Shown here: piece by piece, positions 1 through 8,455 of the stretch | Position numbering within the stretch: position 1 is the first letter of the stretch | Layout: every line of letters starts with the position of its first letter | Assembly: GCA_964348455.1 (NCBI GenBank) | Contig: CAYGCQ010000001.1 | Span: 69,459-133,458, forward strand | Source of the DNA: UBA10133 sp964348455 | GTDB taxonomy: Bacteria; Patescibacteriota; Microgenomatia; UBA1400; MFAQ01 | Direction of reading: 5' to 3' | DNA: 64,000 nt | The notes under the pieces: model-generated | Told to the model about the DNA's origin: nothing | Seen by the model: the letters and a program-made list of their open reading frames with translations, nothing else | Databases searched by the model: none | Translations under genes and position numbers: made by a program

Positions 1-1
1 A

Positions 2-565
2 GACAAGACCGGTGAAATTGCCGATCGATGGAGCAAGAAAGACAAGAGGGTTACCGCCATTCACCACAATCCAAATCGAGGTTACGGGGCCGCCTTAAAG
101 AGTGGCTTATATGCTTGTAAATATCCCTGGATCTCCTTTATCGACTCCGACGGCCAGTTCGATTTCAGAGAGATAAATCGTTTTATGGATACTCAAGAAA
201 AAACCGGTGCCGACATGGTCATAGGTTACTATCTTGGTAGAAAAGTTTCCTTCACTAGAAAATTAAATACTTTTATGTGGCAAGTAATTGTCCGAATCTT
301 ATTCGGTTTGAATGTCAGAGACATCGACTGTGGCTTCAAATTAATTTCCAAGAGAGTTGTGGACAAAATCGAACCGTTACAAAGTGAGAGGGGAGCCTTT
401 ATTAGCAGTGAATTCTTAATTAAAGCCAAAAAAGCCAGGTTCAAAATAGTGGAGATTGGTGTTCAGCACTTTCCCAGAAAACAGGGTGAGGGCACGGGGG
501 CCAATCTAGACGTCATCATTCAGAGTTTTGTTGATCTCTTCAAGCTATGGTACAAGCTGAAGTAA
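2..565 (+). CDS. GT2 glycosyltransferase, DPM1-like (5' truncated by window edge)
   Basis: The reading frame is open from base 2, so the start lies outside the window and 187 residues are visible. It is a GT-A fold family 2 enzyme of the polyprenyl-phosphate sugar synthase type, which moves a sugar from a nucleotide donor to a lipid phosphate at the inner membrane face. Visible hallmarks are NRGYGAAL (residues 25-32 of the fragment), the metal-binding DSDGQFD (48-54) and DCGFKLI, typical of DPM1/GtrB proteins. The C-terminus ends soon after the catalytic domain with no membrane helices, so it is the soluble DPM1 form rather than the GtrB/ArnC form. The exact sugar cannot be read from sequence. 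Confidence 0.85.
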   Translation, partial: DKTGEIADRWSKKDKRVTAIHHNPNRGYGAALKSGLYACKYPWISFIDSDGQFDFREINRFMDTQEKTGADMVIGYYLGRKVSFTRKLNTFMWQVIVRILFGLNVRDIDCGFKLISKRVVDKIEPLQSERGAFISSEFLIKAKKARFKIVEIGVQHFPRKQGEGTGANLDVIIQSFVDLFKLWYKLK

Positions 566-567
566 CC

Positions 568-817
568 GTCATCCCCGATCCAGGAGTCGCTTGGGAGACC
601 CTGATCGGGGATCAATATAATTAAAATACTCTGTCATCCTCGCGAACGCGGGGATTCACAGAAACAAAAAAACAACACCATGTCATTCCAGCGAAGGCGG
701 GCCGCTGGTCCCCGGAGGGGGAAATCCATCAAATAAAACAAATGATAAAAAACCCAAAAATCTTTATTAAAAAATAATAAATAACATTGTCATTCCCGAC
801 CTGATCGGGAATCTATA
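568..817 (+). repeat. Cluster of four dispersed palindromic repeats in an intergenic gap
   Basis: Four copies fill most of the 255-bp gap between two genes. Copy 568-617 is a long form with outer arms of the CCCGAT/ATCGGG type around an inner GAGTCGC...GGGAGACC module. Copy 633-660 is a short GCGAACGC-core form. Copy 682-730 is a long form with an inner GCTGGTCCCCGGAGGGG module. Copy 789-817 is a short form, ATTCCCGA...TCGGGAAT, ending 3 nt before the next start codon. All have the GTCATYC left end and point the same way. No other function is visible in the gap. Confidence 0.9.
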
Positions 818-820
818 CAA

Positions 821-2317
821 ATGAACTCAATAATAAATTTTATAAAAAAGAACAAATCCGAGTCTATATTGCTTGGAGCAGTCCTCCTTCTTGCACTTGT
901 ACTTCGCGTCTATCGTATCGAAGATTTTATGACCTTTCTTGGTGACGAGGGTCGTGATGTCCGCATTGTTCGCGATTTAATTACTCAAGGCAACTTAGTC
1001 TTTATCGGTCCGCAAACCAGTATTGGAAACATGTATCTAGGACCTCTTTATTACTACATGATGGCCCCTGCACTTCTCCTTTCCGGTCTCAACCCCGTTG
1101 GACCAGCCATTATGGTTGCTCTACTGGGAACACTGACAATCTGGCTGACTTGGTTCGTCGGTAGAAACTGGTTTGGCAAACAGGCTGCATTTATCGCTGC
1201 GCTGCTTTTTGCAGTCTCTCCGGTCGCCATTATTTACTCCCGCTCTTCATGGAATCCTAACCCGATGCCTTTTTTCGCTCTTCTGTGTATCTGGGGAATC
1301 TATGAAGTCTGGCAGAATAAAAAATATATTTGGCTTCCCTATACCAGCATCTCTTTTGCCTTTGCTCTTCAGATGCACTATCTGGGGTTACTTTTGATTC
1401 CTACCCTAGGCCTGTTCTGGCTTTTTACTCTCATATCCATTAATAAAGCCAAAGACATAAGGTCTAGAAGGATTTTTCTACGATATTCTCTTTTTGGGTT
1501 TTTGATTTTTTTATTACTGATGTCTCCACTTTTGCTGTTCGACACAAAACACAACTGGATGAACTTTAATGCTTTCAAGTCATTTTTCTCAGATCGTCAG
1601 ACAACTGTAAATCTAAACCCCGCCAGGTCAGATAGATTTCTTCCTGTCATGCTTATGACCATTTCAGACATGGTTTTAGCTCGCCAAGAGTACTTTGCTC
1701 CCATAACCTTAGCACTCACTCTTCTGCTGTCAGGCTGGGTTTATTTTAAGTCCAAGTGGCAGACTCCTCTAAAGGTATTATTTGTTTGGCTCGGTCTAGC
1801 TATCCTTGGTCTTAGTGTCTATAAGCAACATGTCTACATTCACTATCTCGGATTTATCTACCCAGCCATCTACCTTCTCATTGGGGCGATTTTAGGATTC
1901 ATGTTACAACGGAAAGTAGTCTTAAAAATTATTTCAGCTTCTCTGGTACTCTTTCTCTTTTTCTACAGTCTGGTTTACAGTCCGGTAAGAGAAACTCCAA
2001 ATCGTCAACTTTGGCGCACAGAAGCGGCCGTAGATCTCATTATTAAGGAGTCGGGTGGCCAGCCGTTCAACTTTGGCTTACTTGCAAAACAAAACTATGA
2101 TGAGTCCTATCGTTATTTTTTGGAGAACAAAAAAGCCAATTCTTTTAGAGCTGAAGATAAGGTAACGAATCAGATGTTTGTCATCTGTGAAGACGGTGAT
2201 GCTTGTAGCCCGGAAGGAAGTCCTGCGTATCAAATAGCCAAGTTTGGACAAGCTCATGTAGTGGGCACATGGAATGTTGACTATCTGAAAATTTATCGTT
2301 TAGCACATTTCAAATGA
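821..2317 (+). CDS. Polytopic ArnT/PMT-like GT-C glycosyltransferase
   Basis: A 498-residue membrane protein with about 11 predicted helices, the first at residues 16-31. The first outer loop carries the acidic motif GDEGRD (41-46), followed by GPLYYYMMAP. This pattern is typical of GT-C enzymes that transfer sugars from polyprenyl-phosphate donors on the outer membrane face. Two related proteins in the window share the D(E/Q)(G/A)RD motif (16136-17869 and the frameshifted gene at 25722-27264). The ATG lies 3 nt after a palindromic repeat. The stop overlaps the next gene's start by 4 bp, which suggests translational coupling to the oligoribonuclease gene. The sugar and acceptor are unknown. 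Confidence 0.8.
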   Translation: MNSIINFIKKNKSESILLGAVLLLALVLRVYRIEDFMTFLGDEGRDVRIVRDLITQGNLVFIGPQTSIGNMYLGPLYYYMMAPALLLSGLNPVGPAIMVALLGTLTIWLTWFVGRNWFGKQAAFIAALLFAVSPVAIIYSRSSWNPNPMPFFALLCIWGIYEVWQNKKYIWLPYTSISFAFALQMHYLGLLLIPTLGLFWLFTLISINKAKDIRSRRIFLRYSLFGFLIFLLLMSPLLLFDTKHNWMNFNAFKSFFSDRQTTVNLNPARSDRFLPVMLMTISDMVLARQEYFAPITLALTLLLSGWVYFKSKWQTPLKVLFVWLGLAILGLSVYKQHVYIHYLGFIYPAIYLLIGAILGFMLQRKVVLKIISASLVLFLFFYSLVYSPVRETPNRQLWRTEAAVDLIIKESGGQPFNFGLLAKQNYDESYRYFLENKKANSFRAEDKVTNQMFVICEDGDACSPEGSPAYQIAKFGQAHVVGTWNVDYLKIYRLAHFK

Positions 2318-2859
2318 GTTCCACAACTCTCACCTCACCTTTAATCTGGCTAGATCTCGAGTTCACCGACCTTGATGTCAAGAAAGGTGTCATCGTTGAG
2401 ATAGCTACTGTTGTTACCGATGGTAACCTAAACATTATCGGTACCGGACCTGATATCGTCATCAACCAGCCGGAGTCTATTCTGACCAAGATGGTGAAGT
2501 GGAATCAAGAACATTTTGGTGAGTCCGGTTTACTACAAGAAATCAGAAATTCCAAAGTAACCACAGCCGAAGCCGAAGAAGAAACCTTAAATTTTCTGAA
2601 AAAACACTGTGCCCCACATACAGCACTCTTGGCTGGATCGTCCGTCTACATGGACCGAGAATTTTTGAGACTTTATATGCCCCGCTTATACGACTTCGTA
2701 CATTACCGGATTATAGACACCAATACCCTAAAAGAACTGATGCATCGCTGGTACCCAAGCATCCCGAACTATCCGAAAGTGGAGCCTCATAGAGCTAAGG
2801 GCGATATTCTTGAGTCCATAGATGAGTTAAAATACTACCAGTCACACTTATTTAAATAA
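2314..2859 (+). CDS. orn: Oligoribonuclease (DEDDh 3'-5' exonuclease)
   Basis: A 181-residue protein matching the usual length of Orn, which degrades 2-5 nt RNAs to mononucleotides in the cytoplasm. The DEDDh active-site set is complete: Asp14 and Glu16 in WLDLEFTDLD, Asp114 in SSVYMDREFL, His159 and Asp164 in HRAKGDILESI. The Orn-specific ending ELKYYQSHL is also present. The ATG overlaps the upstream GT stop by 4 bp. It is the only housekeeping RNA-metabolism gene among many glycan genes, so its position probably reflects dense gene packing rather than a role in glycan synthesis. Confidence 0.93.
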   Translation: MSSTTLTSPLIWLDLEFTDLDVKKGVIVEIATVVTDGNLNIIGTGPDIVINQPESILTKMVKWNQEHFGESGLLQEIRNSKVTTAEAEEETLNFLKKHCAPHTALLAGSSVYMDREFLRLYMPRLYDFVHYRIIDTNTLKELMHRWYPSIPNYPKVEPHRAKGDILESIDELKYYQSHLFK

Positions 2860-2866
2860 TATTCTT

Positions 2867-2894
2867 GTCATTCCGGGCTTGACCCGGAATCCAG
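2867..2894 (+). repeat. Palindromic repeat, CCGGGCTTGACCCGG core, before a GT2 gene
   Basis: A short-form copy with arms ATTCCGGG/CCCGGAAT around CTTGA. It lies between the orn stop and the ATG at 2903. The repeat contains an in-frame TTG at 2879, which creates a spurious upstream start for the next gene. Confidence 0.88.
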
Positions 2895-2902
2895 AAACTC
2901 AA

Positions 2903-3664
2903 ATGTCTCCAAAACTATCAATAGTCCTCAGTAACTATAACGAGCTTGCAAACCTAGAAAGGGGAGTGCTTGAGGAAATGTATTCTTATCTTAAGAAAGT
3001 AAAATTCACCTGGGAAGTTATCATTAACGATGATGGTTCTTCCGATGGCGGTGACAAGATTATAGGAAATTTTGTAAAGAAGCACTCCGGGTTCAAAATG
3101 ATAAAGGGAAGTCATGGAGGTAAAGCTGCCGGTATTTGGAATGGTATCCAGGCCGCCAACGGTGAAGTGGTTCTCTATACCGACATGGATCAATCGACTC
3201 CATTAAAAGAATGCGAGAAACTCCTTCCTTGGTTTGATAAAGGCTACGACGTTGTCTTTGGTTCTAGAGGAAAGATGCGCAACAACTTTTCTCCCATTCG
3301 CCAGGTATCCTCATGGTCCTTCAGAACTTTCAGGGGATTTCTACTTCTTCATGATGTTGTCGATACTCAATGCGGCTTCAAGGCTCTCAGAACAGACGTT
3401 GCCAAAAAAATATTTCCCATGCTTTCAGTAATCAAAAGCAACAAGACTGTAAGCAAAGGTTGGACGGTTTCTGCTTTCGATGTTGAGCTATTATTTCTCG
3501 CCGAGAAACTTGGATACAAACTGAAAGAAGTTGATGTTATTTGGAAGAACGAAGATACTTCCACCAGCAAACAAAAGAGTTTTATTGGTGAGTCGGTGGA
3601 CATGTTACAGCAAATAATTCAAGTCAAAATTAATGACCTAAAAGGTTTATATGATCAAAAATAA
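2903..3664 (+). CDS. GT2 glycosyltransferase, DPM1-like
   Basis: A 253-residue soluble GT-A enzyme of family 2. The start is ATG 2903 (MSPKLSIVLSNYNE), because the upstream in-frame TTG lies inside a dispersed repeat. Key motifs are DDGSSDG (43-49), the metal-binding DMDQ (94-97) and DTQCGFKAL, as in dolichol/undecaprenyl-phosphate sugar synthases. No C-terminal membrane helices are present. It overlaps the next gene (3651) by 14 bp. The likely role is to charge a polyprenyl phosphate with a sugar that downstream GT-C enzymes use. The sugar is not predictable. Confidence 0.87.
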   Translation: MSPKLSIVLSNYNELANLERGVLEEMYSYLKKVKFTWEVIINDDGSSDGGDKIIGNFVKKHSGFKMIKGSHGGKAAGIWNGIQAANGEVVLYTDMDQSTPLKECEKLLPWFDKGYDVVFGSRGKMRNNFSPIRQVSSWSFRTFRGFLLLHDVVDTQCGFKALRTDVAKKIFPMLSVIKSNKTVSKGWTVSAFDVELLFLAEKLGYKLKEVDVIWKNEDTSTSKQKSFIGESVDMLQQIIQVKINDLKGLYDQK

Positions 3665-5153
3665 ATTAGCTTGGTTGGTGGGACTTGCTCTAGCATCCGT
3701 CGCTTTGTTTTTATTTTTTCGACTTTATTCACTAAATAAAATTCCTGTTTTTGTTGATGAGGCGATCTATGTTCGCTGGTCTCAAGTCATGAGGACAGAA
3801 CCCACCCTACGCTTTCTTCCGCTTTCAGATGGCAAGCAGCCACTATTTATGTGGATGACCATGCCTTCACTCAAATTTATTTCAGATCCTCTAGTTGCGG
3901 GGAGAATAGTCTCTGTTTTTGCCGGACTTGGTTCTATGATTGGTATTGGAGTTCTAACCTTTTTACTTTTTTCTGACCCCTTCATCGCTCTATTTTCTTC
4001 ACTTCTTTATGCCATTGTTCCTTTTTTCATGTTTTTCGATCGCATGGCCCTCGCCGATAGTCTTCTGGCCATGTTCGGAGTTTGGGCTCTTGTTTTTGCG
4101 ATTAAATATGCCAAAACACTAACCACCGAGTACGCCATCTATCTTGGTTTTGCCATTGGCGGAGGTTTATTAACGAAGTCACCTGCCATGATTTTTTATA
4201 TTTGGTCTTTACTTGCACTCGTCTTTTTTCTTGACCTAAAAAATATTCATGCAAAAAATATTGGGAAATTACTCTGGGGATTATTCTTGGTCCTTGTTAT
4301 TTCTCAGGTAATGTACGGCATACTCAGATTAGGTGTTGGTTTCCAGATGATTGGAGCCAGAAACCAGGACTACGTCTACTCCATTAGAGAAGTCCTGAGT
4401 CATCCACTTTCTCCTCTGATCGGAAATCTAAAGACCACCGGAAACTGGCTATTCCTTCTTTTGTCCCCGACAGTCTTAATTCTAGGAGTACTGGGATACT
4501 TAAACACTAAGACTAGAAGGCAGTTTTTCTTTTTACTACTTATTTCATTTCTGCCACTTATTTTTCAAGCTTCAATCGCCAAAGTATATACCAGTCGCTA
4601 CATTATCTATGCCACACTACCACTTCTACCACTAGCCGGACTTGGACTTCACTGGCTATTTTGCCGAAAAGGGATTCTCATTAAGTCCTCCATTGCATTG
4701 TTTTTGTCTGTCCCTCTACTACTTACCACAGTCTATTTGCTAAATCCCGGCATCGCTCCCATGTCATACGATATGAGTAGTGGCTACTTGCAAGAATGGA
4801 CTGCCGGTACCGGGCAGAAAGAAGTTGCCGATTATCTTCTAAAAGAAGAAGCTAAAGGAAGCAAAATAGTGGTTTTTACCGAAGGTACTTTTGGCACACT
4901 TCCCGATGGTCTTCAGATTTATACCGAGGGTCACAAAGATATTACCATTGTCGGATCCACACCAAATATTTACGAAATTCCCGAGGGATTACTGAACACA
5001 GATCCGGAGAATCAACGTTACTACGTTTTAAATTCTTCTAGAAATCATCTTCCGGCTTCGGAAATGGAAAAGCTGGAACTTATCAAGGAGTATCCCAAGA
5101 TGACGAGATTAGATGGTTCTCACGAATCTCTTTTGTTCTTCCGCCTCAAATAA
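3651..5153 (+). CDS. Polytopic PMT_2-like GT-C glycosyltransferase
   Basis: A 500-residue membrane protein with about 11-12 helices. The first outer loop has the catalytic-type acidic pair in VDEAIYVRW (Asp36, Glu37), then DGKQPLFMW, both typical of ArnT/PMT_2 (PF13231-type) enzymes using lipid-linked sugars. The short C-terminal part after the last helix (from about residue 370) is soluble and probably outside the membrane. The start overlaps the upstream GT2 gene by 14 bp, so donor synthase and donor user may form a functional pair. No repeat inserts are seen in this gene. Confidence 0.82.
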   Translation: MIKNKLAWLVGLALASVALFLFFRLYSLNKIPVFVDEAIYVRWSQVMRTEPTLRFLPLSDGKQPLFMWMTMPSLKFISDPLVAGRIVSVFAGLGSMIGIGVLTFLLFSDPFIALFSSLLYAIVPFFMFFDRMALADSLLAMFGVWALVFAIKYAKTLTTEYAIYLGFAIGGGLLTKSPAMIFYIWSLLALVFFLDLKNIHAKNIGKLLWGLFLVLVISQVMYGILRLGVGFQMIGARNQDYVYSIREVLSHPLSPLIGNLKTTGNWLFLLLSPTVLILGVLGYLNTKTRRQFFFLLLISFLPLIFQASIAKVYTSRYIIYATLPLLPLAGLGLHWLFCRKGILIKSSIALFLSVPLLLTTVYLLNPGIAPMSYDMSSGYLQEWTAGTGQKEVADYLLKEEAKGSKIVVFTEGTFGTLPDGLQIYTEGHKDITIVGSTPNIYEIPEGLLNTDPENQRYYVLNSSRNHLPASEMEKLELIKEYPKMTRLDGSHESLLFFRLK

Positions 5154-5167
5154 TCGTCTTAGACATA

Positions 5168-5173
5168 TATAAT
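5168..5173 (+). promoter_or_regulatory. -10 box for leaderless transcription of gene 5182
   Basis: TATAAT sits 8 nt before the ATG at 5182, so transcription would begin at or next to the start codon. No Shine-Dalgarno sequence is visible. The -35 region is not a clear match. Confidence 0.5.
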
Positions 5174-5181
5174 TACACTAC

Positions 5182-6999
5182 ATGCGTTACTTCTCTCAGA
5201 TTATTCCCTCAATAGCCAAATTTATTTCACGATTTAGAGTAGAGATTATTTTGTTGCTTTTAATTGTTCCTGCAATCAGCGACATATTTAAGCCTGGTTT
5301 TATGCCTATGCACGATGATCTTCAAGTTCTTCGCTTGGTAGAAGTTCATAAATGTGTATTGGACGGCCAGATTCCTTGCCGTTGGGTGCCGGATGCTGGT
5401 TATGGTTATGGCTACCCTCTTATGGAGTTCTATCCACCTATGCCTTACTACCCGATGGAGCTCATGGTACTACTCGGTTCCGACTTCTTCTTACCGGTCA
5501 AGGTCATGTTTGCCTTAGCCTTCTTACTTAGTGGTCTGGGTATGTATCTATTAGCCAAGGAGTTCTTTGGTAAATGGGGAGGTGTTATAGCCGCCGTTCT
5601 GTATGTCTATTCTCCGTATCACTCTGTAGATGTATATGTTCGAGGCGCCATGAACGAAGCCTGGGGGATGGTCTGGTTCCCCTTTGTCCTTCTCTACATT
5701 TATAGATTAATACATAGTCATTCCCGACCTGATCGGGAATCTATAAAAATAAAATCCCAAAATACAATTTCTCGCGACTTTATCTACTTAAGCATCGCCC
5801 TCGCTCTCCAGCTAACCTCACACAACGTTATGACTTTAGTTTTTGCCCCCACGGCTATTATCTGGGCATTTTTCTGGATGTGGAAAGCAGACAAATTTGA
5901 AAGGTTCAAAGAGCTCTTTTTTGCCGGGTTACTTGCCTTAGGACTTTCAGCTTTCTTCTTTATTCCCGTAGTCTTGGAGCAGAAATTTGTTCACGTAGAC
6001 ACCATGACCATCGGTTATTTCAATTACTTAGCTCACTTTGCTGATTTAAATCAACTATTCTGGACCCGTTTCTGGGGTTATGGCGGCTCTACTTGGGGTC
6101 CGGAAGATGGGATGTCTTTCTCGATTGGTCACATTCAGTGGATCGGTGCCATACTCGCTAGCACAGTAGCTATTATGAGACTTTATCGACTCAAGTTTTA
6201 CAAAAATGTATCTGTCATTGCGAGTCTCGTAGCCGAGCCGAAGCAATCTAAAAGTACAAAATCATCGGAAATAAATATGATGATTCTTCTGATGATTTCT
6301 TTCGGCTTATTTTACGCTTTTCTCACTCATAGTCGATCAAACTTTATCTGGGAAAGGCTGTCAGTTCTTCAGTTTGCTCAGTTTCCTTGGCGACTCGTGG
6401 CATTGATTGTCTTTTACTTCTCTTTTGCTGCCGGATATGTGGGTACTATTACTATTCCTAAGTTTTTTAAGGCTATTATTTTTCCCATATTAATCATTGG
6501 CATTATTTTATTTAACATTCCCTTCTTCCGGTTTGAGCGTCATGTAAGGGTAACGATTCAAGAAAAAATGTCTGGACTTCAATGGGAGAATCAGGTTACG
6601 GGTGGTATCTTCGACTATCTTCCTAGGACGGCTACCAGACCACCCGGCGCCCCTGCCTTCACTATTCCTCAATACATCGAAGGCAATGGTGGAATCTTGA
6701 ACTATCGATCAGGGTCAAACTGGATTGCCTTTGATGCTTTCGTTTCTACTTCCTCAGCCAAAGTCATGCTTCCCATGTTTACATTCCAAGGTTTAAAAAC
6801 AAAAGTCGATTCCCAGAGAGTGCTAACTGAAATGGATCCGGATCTAGGAAGAATAATCGTCAACCTGGATCAAGGACTTCATCATGTAGAAGCCAAAATT
6901 GGCTACACGAAAGTAAGGCTCTTGTCAGACTTTTTAACTTTTATTTCTCTTGCCATATTAATAAAGCTAATCTACCGTGATCGAAAACACACCACCTGA
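5182..6999 (+). CDS. Polytopic membrane protein, PTPS-related/YfhO-like
   Basis: A 605-residue multi-helix protein. The N-terminal region (HDDLQVLRLVE, then WVPDAGYGYGYPL and FYPPMPYY, residues 45-95) matches the large membrane family labelled 6-pyruvoyl-tetrahydropterin-synthase-related (PF10131), which behaves like a GT-C glycosyltransferase. Despite the name there is no sign of a pterin enzyme. Two dispersed repeats are read in frame: one at residues about 179-188 (peptide SHSRPDRESI) and one at about 345-357, both in loops between helices. A TATAAT at 5168-5173 lies 8 nt before the ATG, suggesting a nearly leaderless transcript. The next gene overlaps the 3' end by 23 bp. Confidence 0.75.
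   Translation: MRYFSQIIPSIAKFISRFRVEIILLLLIVPAISDIFKPGFMPMHDDLQVLRLVEVHKCVLDGQIPCRWVPDAGYGYGYPLMEFYPPMPYYPMELMVLLGSDFFLPVKVMFALAFLLSGLGMYLLAKEFFGKWGGVIAAVLYVYSPYHSVDVYVRGAMNEAWGMVWFPFVLLYIYRLIHSHSRPDRESIKIKSQNTISRDFIYLSIALALQLTSHNVMTLVFAPTAIIWAFFWMWKADKFERFKELFFAGLLALGLSAFFFIPVVLEQKFVHVDTMTIGYFNYLAHFADLNQLFWTRFWGYGGSTWGPEDGMSFSIGHIQWIGAILASTVAIMRLYRLKFYKNVSVIASLVAEPKQSKSTKSSEINMMILLMISFGLFYAFLTHSRSNFIWERLSVLQFAQFPWRLVALIVFYFSFAAGYVGTITIPKFFKAIIFPILIIGIILFNIPFFRFERHVRVTIQEKMSGLQWENQVTGGIFDYLPRTATRPPGAPAFTIPQYIEGNGGILNYRSGSNWIAFDAFVSTSSAKVMLPMFTFQGLKTKVDSQRVLTEMDPDLGRIIVNLDQGLHHVEAKIGYTKVRLLSDFLTFISLAILIKLIYRDRKHTT
5717..5745 (+). repeat. In-frame palindromic repeat inside gene 5182-6999
   Basis: A short-form copy with arms ATTCCCGA/TCGGGAAT, read as SHSRPDRESI. 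It falls in a loop between two predicted helices (YIYRLI before, FIYLSIALAL after). Confidence 0.9.
6214..6250 (+). repeat. In-frame dispersed repeat (TCATTGCGAG...GAAGCAATC family) in gene 5182-6999
   Basis: This copy belongs to the family whose ends are TCATTGCGAG and GAAGCAATC, with a CTCGTAGCCGAG core. It is read in frame as VIASLVAEPKQS and lies in a loop between predicted helices. Confidence 0.82.
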
Positions 7000-8455
7000 C
7001 GCTCCATCGATACTGGAAGTCCAAGAGGTAAAGAGGCGTAGTGTCTCAGGTGTTCTCGCGCTCATTTCTCGTACTTTTATAATCCAAATTATTTCCTTTG
7101 TTGCCACTCTTGCTCTTACTATTTTTCTCGATCCCAATACCTATGGTATTTTTTATCTTGTTTCTTCCGTCGTAAACTTCTTGGCCTATTTCTCGGACGT
7201 CGGTTTAGCCGCAGCTCTCATACAGAAAAAAGAAGCTATAACAGACGAAGATCTCTCTACTACTTTTACTATTCAGCAACTTTTGGTACTTAGTCTTCTG
7301 ACCTTGCTTTTTATTCTGTCACCTTTTATTGGAAGTCAGTATCACATAGATCAATCGGGAATGTATCTACTCTACGCCATGGGAGTTTCGCTTTTTCTGA
7401 GTTCTCTAAAGACTATCCCTTCCATAATGCTGGAGAGAGAAATCAAGTTTAACAAACTCATTCTTCCTCAGGTTCTGGAAACTCTTACCTTTAACGGAAT
7501 CGCCGTTTTTCTTGCTTGGCAAGGTTTTGGTGTCACCGCTTTTACTTTTGCAGTGCTCGGTAGGGGAGTTGTGGGGTTGATCGCTATGTACATTGTTTAC
7601 CCCTGGAAACCCAAGATTGGAGTCAATCGAACTTCGCTCAAACACCTGCTAAAGTTTGGCCTTCCTTATCAGGTAAATACTTTTTTGGCAGTTTTAAAGG
7701 ATGATGGTATGACCATTATTCTCACCAAGATTATCGGTACTCAGGGTTTGGGCTACATAGGCTGGGCGTCTCGTTGGGCGGGCCTACCACTTAGAATTGT
7801 CATGGATAACCTTACCAAGGTTTCCTTCCCGACTTTTGCTCGCTTGCAGCACGACAAAGAAAGACTGGCTAAGGCAGTAGAAATCAGCCTTAAGTACATG
7901 TGTCTACTGGCTTTCCCTATTCTGGTCGGTATGGGGTTTTTGGCTATTCCCATGACGCACTTAATTCCAAGATACGTAAAATGGCTACCCGCCATTATTC
8001 CTCTTTATCTTTATCTCTACAACTCAGCTTGGGCTAGTATCAGTACCAGTCTGACAAATTTACTGAATGCTACCGGTCATATAAAATCCACTTTTAAACT
8101 AATGCTTATGTGGACAGGTCTTACCTGGGCAATCATGCCGATACTATCCATCAAGTTTGGTTATATGGGTGTTGCTTATGCCACAGCTTTGATCGCCACA
8201 TCCTCAATAGTTACAATTATTATGGCCAAGAAGTACGTCAGCTTTAGTATGATTCGAATCATAAAAACTCCAGTGCTCTCTTTACTGCCTATGATTTTGT
8301 GGTTGTATTTATCGGTTGGATCAATTGGTTCATATTCTGCTTTGATAGCTATCCTTATTAGTTCAGCCATTATTTACTTTGGATCCATATTTATTTTGGA
8401 AGGTAAAACATTTTTTACCGATACGCTTAGTTACTTTAAGATAAAACATGCTTAA
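6977..8455 (+). CDS. Wzx-like polysaccharide flippase
   Basis: A 492-residue MOP-superfamily exporter with about 12-14 helices, of the polysaccharide biosynthesis (Polysacc_synt) type. It would flip lipid-linked glycan across the membrane. The N-terminal segment (VLALISRTFIIQIISF followed by DPNTYGIFYLVSSV and LAAALIQKKE) matches the family's conserved first helices and the short FSDVG loop. The start is a GTG overlapping the upstream gene by 23 bp, and the stop overlaps the next gene by 8 bp, so it is part of a dense transcription unit. It contains no repeat inserts. A second, divergent flippase is encoded at 48644-49918. Confidence 0.86.
   Translation: MIENTPPDAPSILEVQEVKRRSVSGVLALISRTFIIQIISFVATLALTIFLDPNTYGIFYLVSSVVNFLAYFSDVGLAAALIQKKEAITDEDLSTTFTIQQLLVLSLLTLLFILSPFIGSQYHIDQSGMYLLYAMGVSLFLSSLKTIPSIMLEREIKFNKLILPQVLETLTFNGIAVFLAWQGFGVTAFTFAVLGRGVVGLIAMYIVYPWKPKIGVNRTSLKHLLKFGLPYQVNTFLAVLKDDGMTIILTKIIGTQGLGYIGWASRWAGLPLRIVMDNLTKVSFPTFARLQHDKERLAKAVEISLKYMCLLAFPILVGMGFLAIPMTHLIPRYVKWLPAIIPLYLYLYNSAWASISTSLTNLLNATGHIKSTFKLMLMWTGLTWAIMPILSIKFGYMGVAYATALIATSSIVTIIMAKKYVSFSMIRIIKTPVLSLLPMILWLYLSVGSIGSYSALIAILISSAIIYFGSIFILEGKTFFTDTLSYFKIKHA

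Noticed and set aside
568..817. Repeats read as rho-independent terminators
   Set aside because: The palindromes lack T-runs after the right arm and often lie inside genes, so termination is not their general role.
2879..2902. TTG start extending the GT2 gene upstream (MTRNPETQ...)
   Set aside because: The extra codons are the right half of a dispersed repeat. ATG 2903 begins at the normal family N-terminus.
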